A stretch of DNA of 64,000 bases from Eublepharis macularius (taxonomy: Eukaryota > Chordata > Lepidosauria > Squamata > Eublepharidae): positions 142,857,464 through 142,921,463 of the forward strand of contig NC_072796.1 of assembly GCF_028583425.1 (NCBI RefSeq). The letters run 5' to 3'. Positions 43,132-53,430 of this stretch are shown one piece after another. The position numbers were made by a program, and so were the translations under genes. The notes below the pieces were generated by a model, which searched no databases, had not been told where the DNA came from, and saw only the letters and a program-made list of their open reading frames with translations. Within the stretch, counting starts at the first letter, position 1; each line of letters starts with the position of its first letter.

Positions 43132-43708
43132 CTCTACTATGAAGGGCTTTTATGTGACAACCAGTGTCTTGAATTGAGCCTGGTAACGGTGTAGCCAATG
43201 GAGTGGCTGCGGAACGGGAGTAATACGCATGCTCTGCCTAGCTCCTGATGATAACCGCGACGTGGCGTTGTGCAGCAGCTGAATCCTCCAAGTTTCCTTC
43301 GAGGGGAGACCTTTTTATTTTATTCATTAGATTTATAGCCCACCCACCTTGTAAACAGGTTCGGGGGGGGGCCCACAACAAAAACAACAAATACTATACA
43401 AAATAAGATAAAAGCAATTTGAAACCAGTCTACAATATAAAATCCCAAGAAGGTCCACGCAGTCAAAGGCATCTGCTAACACATCCTGGTGAAATGGCTG
43501 TAGAGAAGCCAGAGAGTGCAGATGCCAAGCTGCTAAAGCATTCAGGGCAGGCATGGCGGAGCAATGGAGGCCAACGGGATAGATTGCCACACCTCAGCCG
43601 TAGGCCTGGCAGAAGATTTCCTTTTTTACAGGCCCTACGGAACTGCAACACATCCTGAAGGGCCCAGGTCTGCCCTGGGAGACGGTTCCACCAGGCTGGC
43701 GCCAGAGC

Positions 43709-44018
43709 CAAGAAAGCTCTGGCTCTGGGCGAGGCCAGGCAAACTTCATTCAGCCGGGGACAACCAGCAGATGCTTCCCTGAGGAATGCAGAGCCCTCTG
43801 GGGGACAGATTGGGACATGTAGAGTGCATTGTGGTAGGTCTAATCTCGATGTTGCTGTGGAAACAAGAAAGCTCTGGCTCTGGGCGAGGCCAGGCAAACT
43901 TCATTCAGCCGGGGACAACCAGCAGATGCTTCCCTGAGGAATGCAGAGCCCTCTGGGGGACAGATTGGGACATGTAGAGTGCATTGTGGTAGGTCTAATC
44001 TCGATGTTGCTGTGGAAT
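43709..44018. repeat. Exact 155-bp tandem duplication
   Basis: 43709-43863 and 43864-44018 are the same sequence in direct orientation, identical over at least the first 152 positions. It lies inside old LINE sequence. Confidence 0.9.
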
Positions 44019-44229
44019 GAACCCAGGTGGCCGGGCCACCTGTGTCAAGATAGGGATCCCTCTTCCAGGCCAGTCTGAGTTGGAGAAGGACTGCAGCTTC
44101 ATTTCCTTCCTCCTCTACCAGCAGTGCTGGATCTAGTGAAGCCTCCAGGCTCTTAACGGAGCCTGCAAGCGTCAACTGAAGCCCATGGGAAGTGGGCAGC
44201 GCAACGTCCTTCAAGATCACCTTGTCAAC

Positions 44230-44330
44230 CGGGTACCTGAAGAGGTGAACTGGGGCTCACGAAAGCCCGTTCCCTACCACAGATTTTGTTAGTCTTATAA
44301 ATGCTGCTGGGCTCTTCCTCTTTTCTACTT
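44230..44330 (+). mobile_element. Penelope-like repeat fragment, family C
   Basis: CTGAAGA (44237-44243), one G, GTGA/TCAC helix, GAAA (44261-44264), GCCCGTTCCC, then a tail with ttttgttagtcttataaatg and ctgctgggctcttcctc, parallel to the family A tail. Confidence 0.55.
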
Positions 44331-45009
44331 CCCAACCAGCATCACTTCTGCCTTGTCTGGGTTCAGTTTCAACTTGCTTGCTTTCAGCCATTGAACCTTA
44401 GTTGTCAGACTGGTGTAAAATATTTACTGCATTTCCAGGTGATTGGGATAGAAAGAGAGACAGCTGAGTGTCATCTGCATATTGATGACATCCAGCTTCA
44501 TAGCTACAAATGATTTCCTCTAAAGCCTTTACATAGAGGTTAAATACCACGGGGGATAAGATTGTGCCCTGTGGAAACCCGCAAAATAATTCCCACACAG
44601 AAGATAGCTGGTGTCCAGCTGCAACTTTTTGAGTCTGTTCCACAAGGAACGATTTCAACCAGCCCAAGGCATAACCCCTGATACCTACTCGTGCCACCAA
44701 ATAGCCCAACAGGATGGCATGGTCTAATAGTACAGCAACGCAGACATTTCTTGCCAGGAATAAATTTTCCCTCCCCCTACTAGGCATATTAAACCCTTCA
44801 AGCACCACCTACTCTACTCTACCTGCCCCCCCCGTAGCTATGTTCCCATCTATTCAGAAAAAGAAAGTGAAAGAAAGTAGAATTGTTCTGACGAGGAGTC
44901 CAGGCCCTCTCAAGCCATCCGGCCACGTTTCCTTGGCAGCGCTGATAACCGCCTTCCTTCTCAGCTGCACTCAGCTTCCCAAGCCGATTCCCCAGCAAGT
45001 TTAACGCCC

Positions 45010-45820
45010 CGGGGCCTAATAGCGCTCCCAAAGTATGTCACAGAGGATCAGGTCTACAGCCCCCAACAGTGATCCCCAAACCCTCAGAGTATGGCACTAC
45101 CTACATCCCGTAGCCTGGCCTGAGTGAGCATCCCTGCCTGACTGTGTATGCATGAACTAAAACCTCAGGCCAAGGTGTCAGCTTGTCTTTGATGGGCAGC
45201 TCTTTCCAAAGGCCTCTCTTTGCTCTTGCCAAGGCGCTCCCTCCCGCTCTGCCCCAAGCCCTTCTCTCCTCCGTGGCAAGGATGTCCTGCCTCTTGACCT
45301 TTGCAGGCAGCCCTTCCAGGGCGAGGGGTCCCTGCAGCCCACTGGCTCCTCCCGCTGGCGCTTCAGAGTCCTCCCCGACCTTCACGGCCAAATGTCACGT
45401 CTGGAGAGAAATCTGTGATCCTTCAGTGGCTCAGGCAATGGGATCTGGTTTCAGCTTCCCAGCGAGGGGCAGAGAGGTGACAAGAACAGACGATTCCCAG
45501 CTGCCCTTGGAGCCAGAAGACGGGAGCACAAACTTGACAGTGGCAGCCAAACGGATGGAGCTGGACGGAAGGCTGCCACTGGGCGAGTACCCAGCGGCAG
45601 CACCATCTGGCCCATGCCAACTGATTTGTTTAGACTGGTTCAGTCGTGCCCAGGCTGTTCTTCTGGGCTGAAGCAGCATTTTCCCTACGTGGAGACAGTC
45701 CACGTGGTTTAGTTCCAGTGGGATTGTAGCTGAGAAGGTTAGCTAGGAGTTGGAAGTGCCTGTCCCCCCTCCCCACCCAGAAAAAGTTGTCAACAAAGGA
45801 GGAGGAGGGGGCTGCTAAGC
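45010..45820. other. Intergenic, nothing recognised
   Basis: No repeat or domain recognised. The longest frame (45183-45671, +) has no family resemblance and no splice support. Confidence 0.4.
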
Positions 45821-46035
45821 AGCCAGCATGGTGCAGTGGTTGTGCAGTGGTGAGAGTGTTGGACTGGGATCTGACGGAACCATGGAAGTTCACTGGGTGA
45901 CTTTGGGCCGGTCACACCCTCTCATCCTAACCTACTTTGCAGGGTTGTTGTGAGGATAGAAAGAGGAGAGGAGGTAAGCCGTCTTGGATCTCCATTGGAG
46001 AGAAAGGCGGGGTATGAATAAAATCTCTCAGTGCA
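45821..46035 (+). mobile_element. tRNA-derived SINE
   Basis: agccagcatggtgcagtggt (A box, with a local duplication of gtgcagtggt), gggtgactttgggccggtca, gggttgttgtgaggatagaa and gagaaaggcggggtatgaat followed by aaaatctctcag. The B-box region is partly deleted. Confidence 0.7.
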
Positions 46036-46039
46036 CCCC

Positions 46040-48950
46040 CCCCCCCGCATCTGCAATATGATGATACTGGCATACCCGACAGGGAGGCTATGAAAATGGC
46101 AGTAGTCGTGTATGTACGTGCGGTGAACTCCTAAGCAATGTGCCCTTTGACTTGGGATGATTTTCTCTTCTCCTGGACTCACTGCCCTCCCTTGGTTCTG
46201 GGGTCTTGAGCTGAGTGCGCTGCACAACCCCGAGGTGGTCAAAACAGGCAGGGAGCCTTTTCCAAGCTGCTTGCTCAGCTATAGTGGGGCTCGAGCGGGG
46301 ATGCAGAGTTCAGAGAGACAAGGAGGCCGGCCAAGCCGGGGGGGGGGCTGCATGCACAGATCAGCCTGGTCAAATAAATACATCTGCTGATTGCCCCGGC
46401 TTCCGGGGGCTCTTCAGTCTGCCTGCCGGTGTGAGGGACTGCTTGCACAAGCTTGCGACATCCAAAGCCTGGAGATAAGTGAACACGCCCAGGGAAGGCT
46501 TGTGAATCGAACCCTTGGCCTGCATTCCAGAAGGAGCCCCTTGGAACCGGTTCACCTGGGGACGCGGGGCCCTTACTACCCCGGAGTGTCTGGCGGGTGT
46601 CATGGTGATGTGGCTGAACACTGAGGGCAGGGCAGGGCCTGAATGTAGGGAGACCAGACTGGACCAGCTAAACCTGCAACCCTAAGCGGGGGAGAGGGGT
46701 GGCTTGGCGTGGCTACGGAAGAGCGAAAGTACCCAGAATTCCCTGCACCATTGCAGAAGAAGCCGGGAGGTTCCTTGTATGGCGGCAGCAGCCTGAGGGT
46801 AGGGGAAAGGGCTCTGGGATGCTCTGGTGCCCTGGCTTGACCCGGCTTTGTAGAGCCCAGAGAGCATCCCATCAAGCTACCAGTTGCTAGTTGGCCTAGC
46901 AATGGACAAGGCCCCCCCCCGTTTATTTGTGAAGGACAAGCACTGGCCACTGCTGTCTCTGGAAAATGTCCGAATGCATCTCTCTAAGCACCTGCATGCT
47001 CCGCTCCCAGGCCAGCGTTCTCAGCTAGGTGCGCATGAGGGTGTGACTTCCATCACATGGCCGGCAAAGGTGGAGCAGGCATCTGTCCCCTATCGAGTGT
47101 GCCCCTGTGTGCCCTCATTTCCCAACCTGAGCTCCTGGGCTTGGTATCCAGATGACGTGAACTCTAGCCCATTATCTCCCACCCCCAGCCTTGTGGCTTT
47201 GGCCTCGTGGAGCAATTGAGACACTTCCTTAGCAGCCAAAGTCTTTTGATGCAATCTGGATTGAGGCAATCATTGGATTGGTAGTTCCTCCTCACTGGGA
47301 GAGCCTGTTGTCCGCCTACTCCTTCCCAAGGGGCTGGAAATCAAAGGGAATACCTGCCACCTTCCTTCCCCAGTGCCACAACCACCGGCAGCTCAAGGCC
47401 ACCCTGAGGTCTCTGCTTCTGTGGGCTCCGGGTTCTCGCCATCGCCAAGCCCAGCTCGAGAACACCTGCAGCCCTTGGGAGGGTGAGACGTGCCTCTTCT
47501 GTCTTCCTTCTACCCGGGAGCAGCCCCAAGGCCACGGCAAGGGGATTCCCCCAGCCCTTGCTCGACTCGCCTGGGGGAGGGGAGCAGCAGGATGCGGGCG
47601 GCTGCTCCAGGGCAGGAATGTCTTGGCCGGCTGCTGACATCTGAGCCAGCCAAAGGACACCCAGCGGCCACCTGTCTCTTCCCTGTTCTGACCCGTTGCT
47701 GATCCTGGGAGGGTGGTGGTCTTGGGAGGAGGAGGAGGAGGAGGAGGAGATTCCTCCTCCAGGCAGTGACAGAGCCCTGCTCCCTGCAAAAGCCTTCACA
47801 GGGGTTGGCTGTCAACGCGCAGGTGCTGAAAAACAGCTGGCACTGACAGTTCCGCAGACTAAGTGGAGGGTCTGGTGGGGCGAAAGGGGCCTGTTGCGGA
47901 GACCAATCCCCGAGCCTATCAGAAAAGAACAGGGGCCTCCTGTGTTGGCTTAAAGACTACCATTTTTTTATTCTAGCAGCAGCAAAATCTGAAAAATTGG
48001 GGAGAAATTGGAGGGGAAGTCTCTATTCCAGTGGCGTATTTTCACTCAAAACATGTTTTTAAATTATTTTTTTAACTATCCCCACCTTTATCAACTCTAT
48101 CCGGCCCTCTTCCAGTTTCACTCTGGCCCTTTCCTGTGGGGATATCTTGCAGCACATTGGCTCTAACTTGGATAAGAATCTAGTGGCAAGGAGTTCCACA
48201 AGTGCAGGGCAGCCACCTACCATGCCTTTGAAACATGCTGGGCAGAGAGACTCATTCAGGACTGGGCCTTCTGGAAGCTGCAATAGTTGCAGTGATAGGA
48301 GCAAGATGAAGACGCCCGGTGAAGGTACAAAGGGCAGCAATTAGATAAATCAAGCGTTTTTTCAGTCATTTTGGCAGAAGGTCCTCAAAGCAGTTAAAAG
48401 CAGCACATTGAAGAAAAATGAAGGTCAGAATATATGTATTTATAACCCATTCCTTGGCCCAGATGTGCCCTCCTCTTTTTGTGCTCGCTTGATGATCTCA
48501 AGAAGGATCCACTCTTTGCATTAAGACAAAATCCAGGCTAGTGGCTCCGAATGAGCTCTGCCACACTAACAGCATGCGTGAAAACACATCCAGATCTCAT
48601 CCTGCAAGGGTGGGAGAGGTCAGGTGGGGGAACCAGAGCTCAGCTGGAGCAAAGAGCCCCATCGGGTCCAAAATAGCCCCCCTCCTGCTCTTGCACGGGA
48701 GAAAGAATTGGCTCCAGAACTGGGGAGAGGAGGAGACTGGCCTCGGACGATGGAGCCCCTTGTCCCTGGTCTAGGAAGGGCAGGGGATGGGTCAGAACAG
48801 GTGAGCCCACAGATGTCCCTCGCTATAATGGAGCTATGAGCCCCAGAAGAGAGGAAGCGAACGCCCATGCTCCCGAGACGCTCGCCAGGTGCTGCTTCTT
48901 TTCTCCTAAGCAGTGAAATCTGCGGCCAGGGACCTTTCCGAAGGAGCCCT
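46040..48950. other. Intergenic, mostly unrecognised
   Basis: Unique-looking GC-rich sequence, a GGA microsatellite at 47726-47751, and a stretch at about 48060-48345 that may be a LINE 3' part. No gene-like frame. Confidence 0.4.
47726..47751. repeat. (GGA)n microsatellite
   Basis: About eight GGA triplets, followed closely by ttcctcctcc. Confidence 0.85.
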
Positions 48951-48954
48951 TCTG

Positions 48955-49110
48955 AAATCCAGTGAAGCTAATGGGCAGCAGACTTAGGATGGACAACATG
49001 AAATTCTGCTTTACTGAACGAGTGATCACGATGTGGAATTCCCTGCCAGCGGATGGAGTGATGGCTGCAGGCATGGATAGCTTTGAAAGGGAATTAGATG
49101 CATGGAGGAG
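48955..49110 (+). mobile_element. CR1-like LINE, ORF2 end (left part)
   Basis: gacttaggatggacaacatg, tgtggaattccctgccagcg and ctttgaaagggaattagatg are the usual R-x-D-N, W-N-S-L-P and F-K-R-G-L-D positions. It stops at about 49110; its continuation starts near 49545. Confidence 0.65.
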
Positions 49111-49544
49111 AGGGCTGGGATTGAGCAAGCGTTTTCGTTTCAATCATGAAAGCGTTAAACTGTTTGTGTTACTTAGTGAACTTATTGGCATGTAACTATT
49201 TAGATGCAAGTAAGGATTCCCGCCATGGAAAGGGGAGTCTCTAAGCATAATGAAGTAGAATTAGGATTTTCTGTTGGGCAACCTGTTTATTGGGGGGGGG
49301 GGGCGCAATTAATTGAAGCTATATACTGAAGTTTTATTGCTCTTTGTCCAGAGAGTCAGTGTATCAGCCTTGAGCTACCTTTACTAGCAAGATGTAATCA
49401 GTCTAGCAATTTCTTATTTTCATCTAATGTAACCCTATTTTTTCCCTCTATGTAGTAAAGTATTCCTACAGAGCTATACTGGAGTGAATTCCAATGGGCA
49501 ATCTTTGCCTTAAACTCTGCTAATTAATTAACAATTTCCTACAG
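49111..49544. other. AT-rich segment between two LINE parts, probable insertion
   Basis: A 430-bp AT-rich stretch with a G run at 49291-49303 that interrupts a CR1-like LINE. I could not find a target-site duplication, so a deletion and replacement is also possible. Confidence 0.35.
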
Positions 49545-49765
49545 TGCGGTCTATCAGTGACTACTAGCCATGGTGACTAAAGGGAACCTCCAGATTCAGA
49601 GGCAGTCAACCTTTGAATCCCAGTGCCAGGTGGCAACTTCAGGGGACATCTATGCTCTGCTGTTGGTGCTCCAGAGTAACCGCTGGCCACTGTGTGAGAC
49701 AGGACGCTAGACTAAATGGGCCACTGGTCCGATCCAGCAGGGCTCTTCTTAGGTTCTGAAGTTCT
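49545..49765 (+). mobile_element. CR1-like LINE 3' UTR (right part)
   Basis: ctatcagtgactactagcca, ccgctggccactgtgtgaga, gggccactggtccgatccag and cagggctcttcttaggttct. This is the normal continuation of the sequence that stops at 49110. Confidence 0.7.
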
Positions 49766-50284
49766 AAATGGGAGAGGGGTCTTAGCTACCTGGGAAGTGA
49801 GCTTTATATAGCTCTGAAAACAGCGTGCTGTTTTATGGGTGTAGCGGAGTCTCTTAACCTTTCTAGAATTGGCACATAACAGATTTCTCCTCTACCGGCT
49901 CTGAGGCTGGGATCTAGTCTTGCCTGAAGCAGCCCAGCCTGGAAGCTCTCTGCCTGCATTTTAGGTGCACGGGTTGTGTGATTATTCAGCAGCTGTGCTC
50001 TGCACGTGCACAGAAGCACTCCTTCCTTTATTATGGTTTTGTGAATGGCCTTTTTCAACCTGTGGCTCAGGAGACCAGCTGCCAATCAGAGCAAACACGT
50101 CTGACCGAGACGGGCCCAGGGCCTGACTCCAAAGAAGGCAACGTCCCTGGCTGAGTCACAGGATTGCAACCCAAGTTTCTGGGCTGAGCCCGGTGGCGTT
50201 CAGCCCTGCCTTTGGCATGACAGGGTTCTGGCCTCTGGGGCGGGGCTGTGCCTCTTTCTACTCTAAGGGACTGTGGGGGGTGCC

Positions 50285-50663
50285 TCTTATAACGGGGGGA
50301 GGGGGCTGTCCTCCCTGCTGATCTTGGGAAGCTGCAATTGTCCTGCCGCCGCCGCTGGGACTCCCTGTGAAGCCGGTTTACGTTGAGTGATTGCAGTGCC
50401 TGGGTCTGGCCCTGGAGGCAGCTGCTTCGGCAAAGGTCAGGTCTGCCCTGCATCGGGCTGCGTGCAGTGGGAGGTGACCGCCCTCCTGGCTCAACCCTCC
50501 TTTGGCCCCTGCTTGCCTTTTGAGTGAGAGGAGGAGACTCGCAAGGAGGAGGGCTGCCTGGACCAGCCAGGACCCCTGAAAGCGCCAGAGGAGCCAGAGA
50601 GAGCCAGGGGCACTGGAGCGAGAGGGGCCAGTGCCCCACAGCACCCCCTGCAGTCTGGCACAG
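50285..50663 (+). promoter_or_regulatory. Possible promoter and non-coding first exon (GPT?)
   Basis: A TATA-like cctcttataacgg at 50284-50296, GC-rich sequence with CpGs after it, and a usable donor at ctctggcacag-type context (ggcacag|gtaggg, 50663). GPT needs a non-coding first exon upstream of its acceptor at 60463, and this is one place it could be. No other support. Confidence 0.15.
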
Positions 50664-50699
50664 GTAGGGCAATCCCCGCCGTGACTTAGAAGGAAGGGG

Positions 50700-53195
50700 A
50701 AAGTTGCTGGCATGAATTATTATTTGTGTCTTGGCACGTGCTTAAAAGTGCTAGGTGCTGTACAATAAGCACTTCCAGGGCCAGGGTCACAGTCAAAGAC
50801 ATCTATTAGGCCATCCAAGCACTTTTACTTGCCAGCTCTCTCCCCCCCCCCTCCCCAAAGGATTGCACAGAGCATGCCGTGCTATTTGGGGGGGGGTGTC
50901 ATTTCTGGTTTTTGAATTTTTCTGGGGGGTGGCTGACAGATGTGGGGTGTTGGTGATTTTATAGGTTTGTGTGGCACTGTTTGTGTTGTTGAAGCTGTCT
51001 GTGGGGCCAGGAGGTTGTGGTCTCTCTGCCTGGGAAATATCTGTGCCATTGGGCTTTAAGGTGCATAGGACAGCACCCCGAGAGAGCCGTGTGGTGGGGT
51101 GGGGGACTTGGCTGCTGCAGTGGCTTTAGAGAGGCGCCCAACGTCCTCTGCGCTGTTGCAGGGGAACCTCGTGGGATGCCCCTCTGGGGTTACTCTGAGG
51201 CTCCACTCGTCCCCCTGAGGTATTGCCACTGGGGTTTCTGGGTGGACCCGGAGGGGAGGGGGTGGGGTAGATCCACGGAGTTGCCTTCCTGCTTTCCTTG
51301 GAGCTCTGCTGCCCTTCTCTAGGCAGCTCGAGAGAGACTTCCTCTGGAGGTGGGGTTTTTGTTTGGTGGAGCTCTGTGTGCGAGCTCTCTTGTTGGCCTC
51401 TGATGCTGTTGGGGGAGGCTGAGACAGGAGGTCAGCAAAGGCTGGGGATCGGGACCTTTGGCAAGGTCACCTCGGGGTCTGGCAAATCCCAAAGCAGCTG
51501 GGGGAGGACTTCGCTTTGTGATGGCTGGTGCACTTCTCCCCACCCTCATTTCAGCAGGGGCTACTCCACCTCTGGTTTTGCTGCCAGGGATCATGGCCCC
51601 TGTGTGCGCCAGGACCAGTCAGTGCCTCTCCACTCCCATACCCTACCTGTGTTGTTCCTGGCACTTGCGCCCTCCGGCTGAGGGCCTTTGGTTGCCCACA
51701 GGTCCAGAGATGCCAGCCTGGGCAGTTTTGACCCTCTCTCCGCTTGCCCTGCAAGGGCGCCACTCACTGCATCTCCAGTGGGGCTGGATTTTCCCATATT
51801 CCTCAACCAGGTGTAGACATCTGTTTGTGTGGGTCTCTCTCTTGACTGAATCTGAAGGGCAGGGAGGGAAGAGGGGCTATTCTTCCCCTGTCCTTAATCT
51901 TGTGCTTGTGTGTGTGTGTGTGCGTGCGTGCAAGCAGTTCCTGTCAAGTTTCTTTCACTAGAGAATTGTGTGTTTTCAACTGGGATTTTCCTCTTTCGAT
52001 CTTGCTGTGTTTTTCTGCGCTGCGTGCAAAATGTCCCGATCCACAGCAGGTGCTGCTTGGGGATGGGTGTTGCTGCAGGCTGCAGCCCAGGCACTCTGGC
52101 AAAGCACCTCGGGTGCAGGAGGGCAACCCTGCCAGTGCTCTGGGAGCCTCGTCACCAGCTCTGCTACCTACACAAGGTACCTAAACCTCACCGAAGAAGA
52201 CTGCAGATCACCAGAAGCTGGCACAGAGAGGCCTTGCCCTGGCCGGGCATTCTGCCTGGGTGCAGGATAGGGCCGAGCCATGCGACAGCACCCAAAGAAC
52301 CTATCGGAGCCTGCAGGGCGGCACCGCCCTCTCCTGCATCTCCTGGGGCTGATAAGAGCTAGCTTCCTCCTGGGCGGTCGGTCGAGTGGGCGGGCCACCC
52401 ACTCTTCCCGTAACCCTTGCATTGCTTGGTCCCCTGGGTCTCTCTCTCAAGGCACCAGATGACTCGAGGAGCTGGAAAATCCCCAGGTGAGTCCTCGAAG
52501 ATCAAGGTAAACAGGGCAGGAGGAGGCATCCGCAGTCTCTGTGGGTTTGTGTCAGAGTTTAGCCTCAGAACGCACATTTGGGATGAGTGAAAAGGGCACC
52601 ACTGTGCTCTTGCACAGCTTATCTTGCAGGGGAGGAGCAAAACAGGAGATCCTGCTTCTGGACACGCTCACAACACATACACCACGGGGAGGGCCCAGCT
52701 GCCCAAAGGTGCACAGGGCTGCGGCTGTCCAGTCCAGAGCATACTGGGATAGATAGCCCCCCTGGGGAACTCCGCAAGGCACTCTGAGGCTTGGCTTGTG
52801 CTGGGTGGCTGATCCCTGAAAACATCCAGACAGTGGGACAGACTGCATGGGAACGGAAGCCGCCCTTTGGAAAAACAGCAGGGCTGGCTGCACCAACAAG
52901 ATAATCTGTGCGACCAGAATTGTGCCCCAATAGCCTCTGCCCCATTGCACTGGATGCCGGGATCCTTGGGCGGCAGGCAGAAGTCCGGCACGTGAGGCTT
53001 GTTTCATTTGGCTGTTTCGAAAGATGCGTCTGGGAAGCAATGCAGATGTTCCAGGTGCAAGACCCCATCAATGAAAACGGCACCTCCCACTCCGGAATAT
53101 GTGTGGCGTGCTTAGCACACTGTACATAGAGCTCCATAGTAACAGATTCCCGAAACTGAATGAGTTGGGGGCTAGGCCTGGAAGAGAGGGGCAGA
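50700..53195. other. Intergenic, nothing recognised
   Basis: Includes a short (GT)n stretch at 51906-51932. No transposon or gene recognised. Confidence 0.4.
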
Positions 53196-53196
53196 G

Positions 53197-53222
53197 AGGC
53201 AGGCAGGCAGGCAGGCAGGCAA
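53197..53222. repeat. (GGCA)n microsatellite
   Basis: About six GGCA units. Confidence 0.85.
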
Positions 53223-53261
53223 GCGACCATCTGTTATCCCGCCTGCCCTGTGAAGAGCTCC

Positions 53262-53430
53262 AGGTGGGCATGTGGCTTTCCCCATGTTATTCTCACAACA
53301 ACCCTGTGAGGTGGGATAGGCTGAGACAGAAAGTGACTGGCCCCCAATCACGGAGGTTCACGGAGGAGTGGCCATTCAAACTCTGGCTCTCCCCAGTCCC
53401 TCTAACTACTGCATGGCTGTCTGTCGGTGC
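53262..53430 (-). mobile_element. tRNA-derived SINE, minus strand
   Basis: On the plus strand: gttattctcacaacaaccct, gtgaggtgggataggctgag, actggcccccaatcacggag and actctggctctcccc, the reverse of a SINE body and B-box region. Confidence 0.6.

Larger units (their letters stand above)
42490..45010 (-). mobile_element. Long minus-strand LINE remnant (L2/CR1 clade), broken by other repeats
   Basis: Reading right to left: a reverse transcriptase segment at 44808-44398 (GIRGYALGWLKSFL, FPQGTILSPVVFNLYVKAL, HQYADDTQLSLFLSQ), the ORF2 C terminus at about 43900-43600 (PRARAFLALAPAWWNRLPG, LQFRRACK), then 3' UTR to about 42490. Segments inserted or added within it are a family C foldback piece (44230-44330), a family A piece (43060-43131) and the 155-bp tandem duplication (43709-44018). 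Frameshifts and stops are frequent; it is dead. More than one LINE copy may be joined here. Confidence 0.7.

Noticed and set aside
50067..50713. Two overlapping minus-strand frames of 201 and 111 codons
   Set aside because: GC-driven open frames; rich in arginine, proline and serine and without recognisable motifs or splice support.
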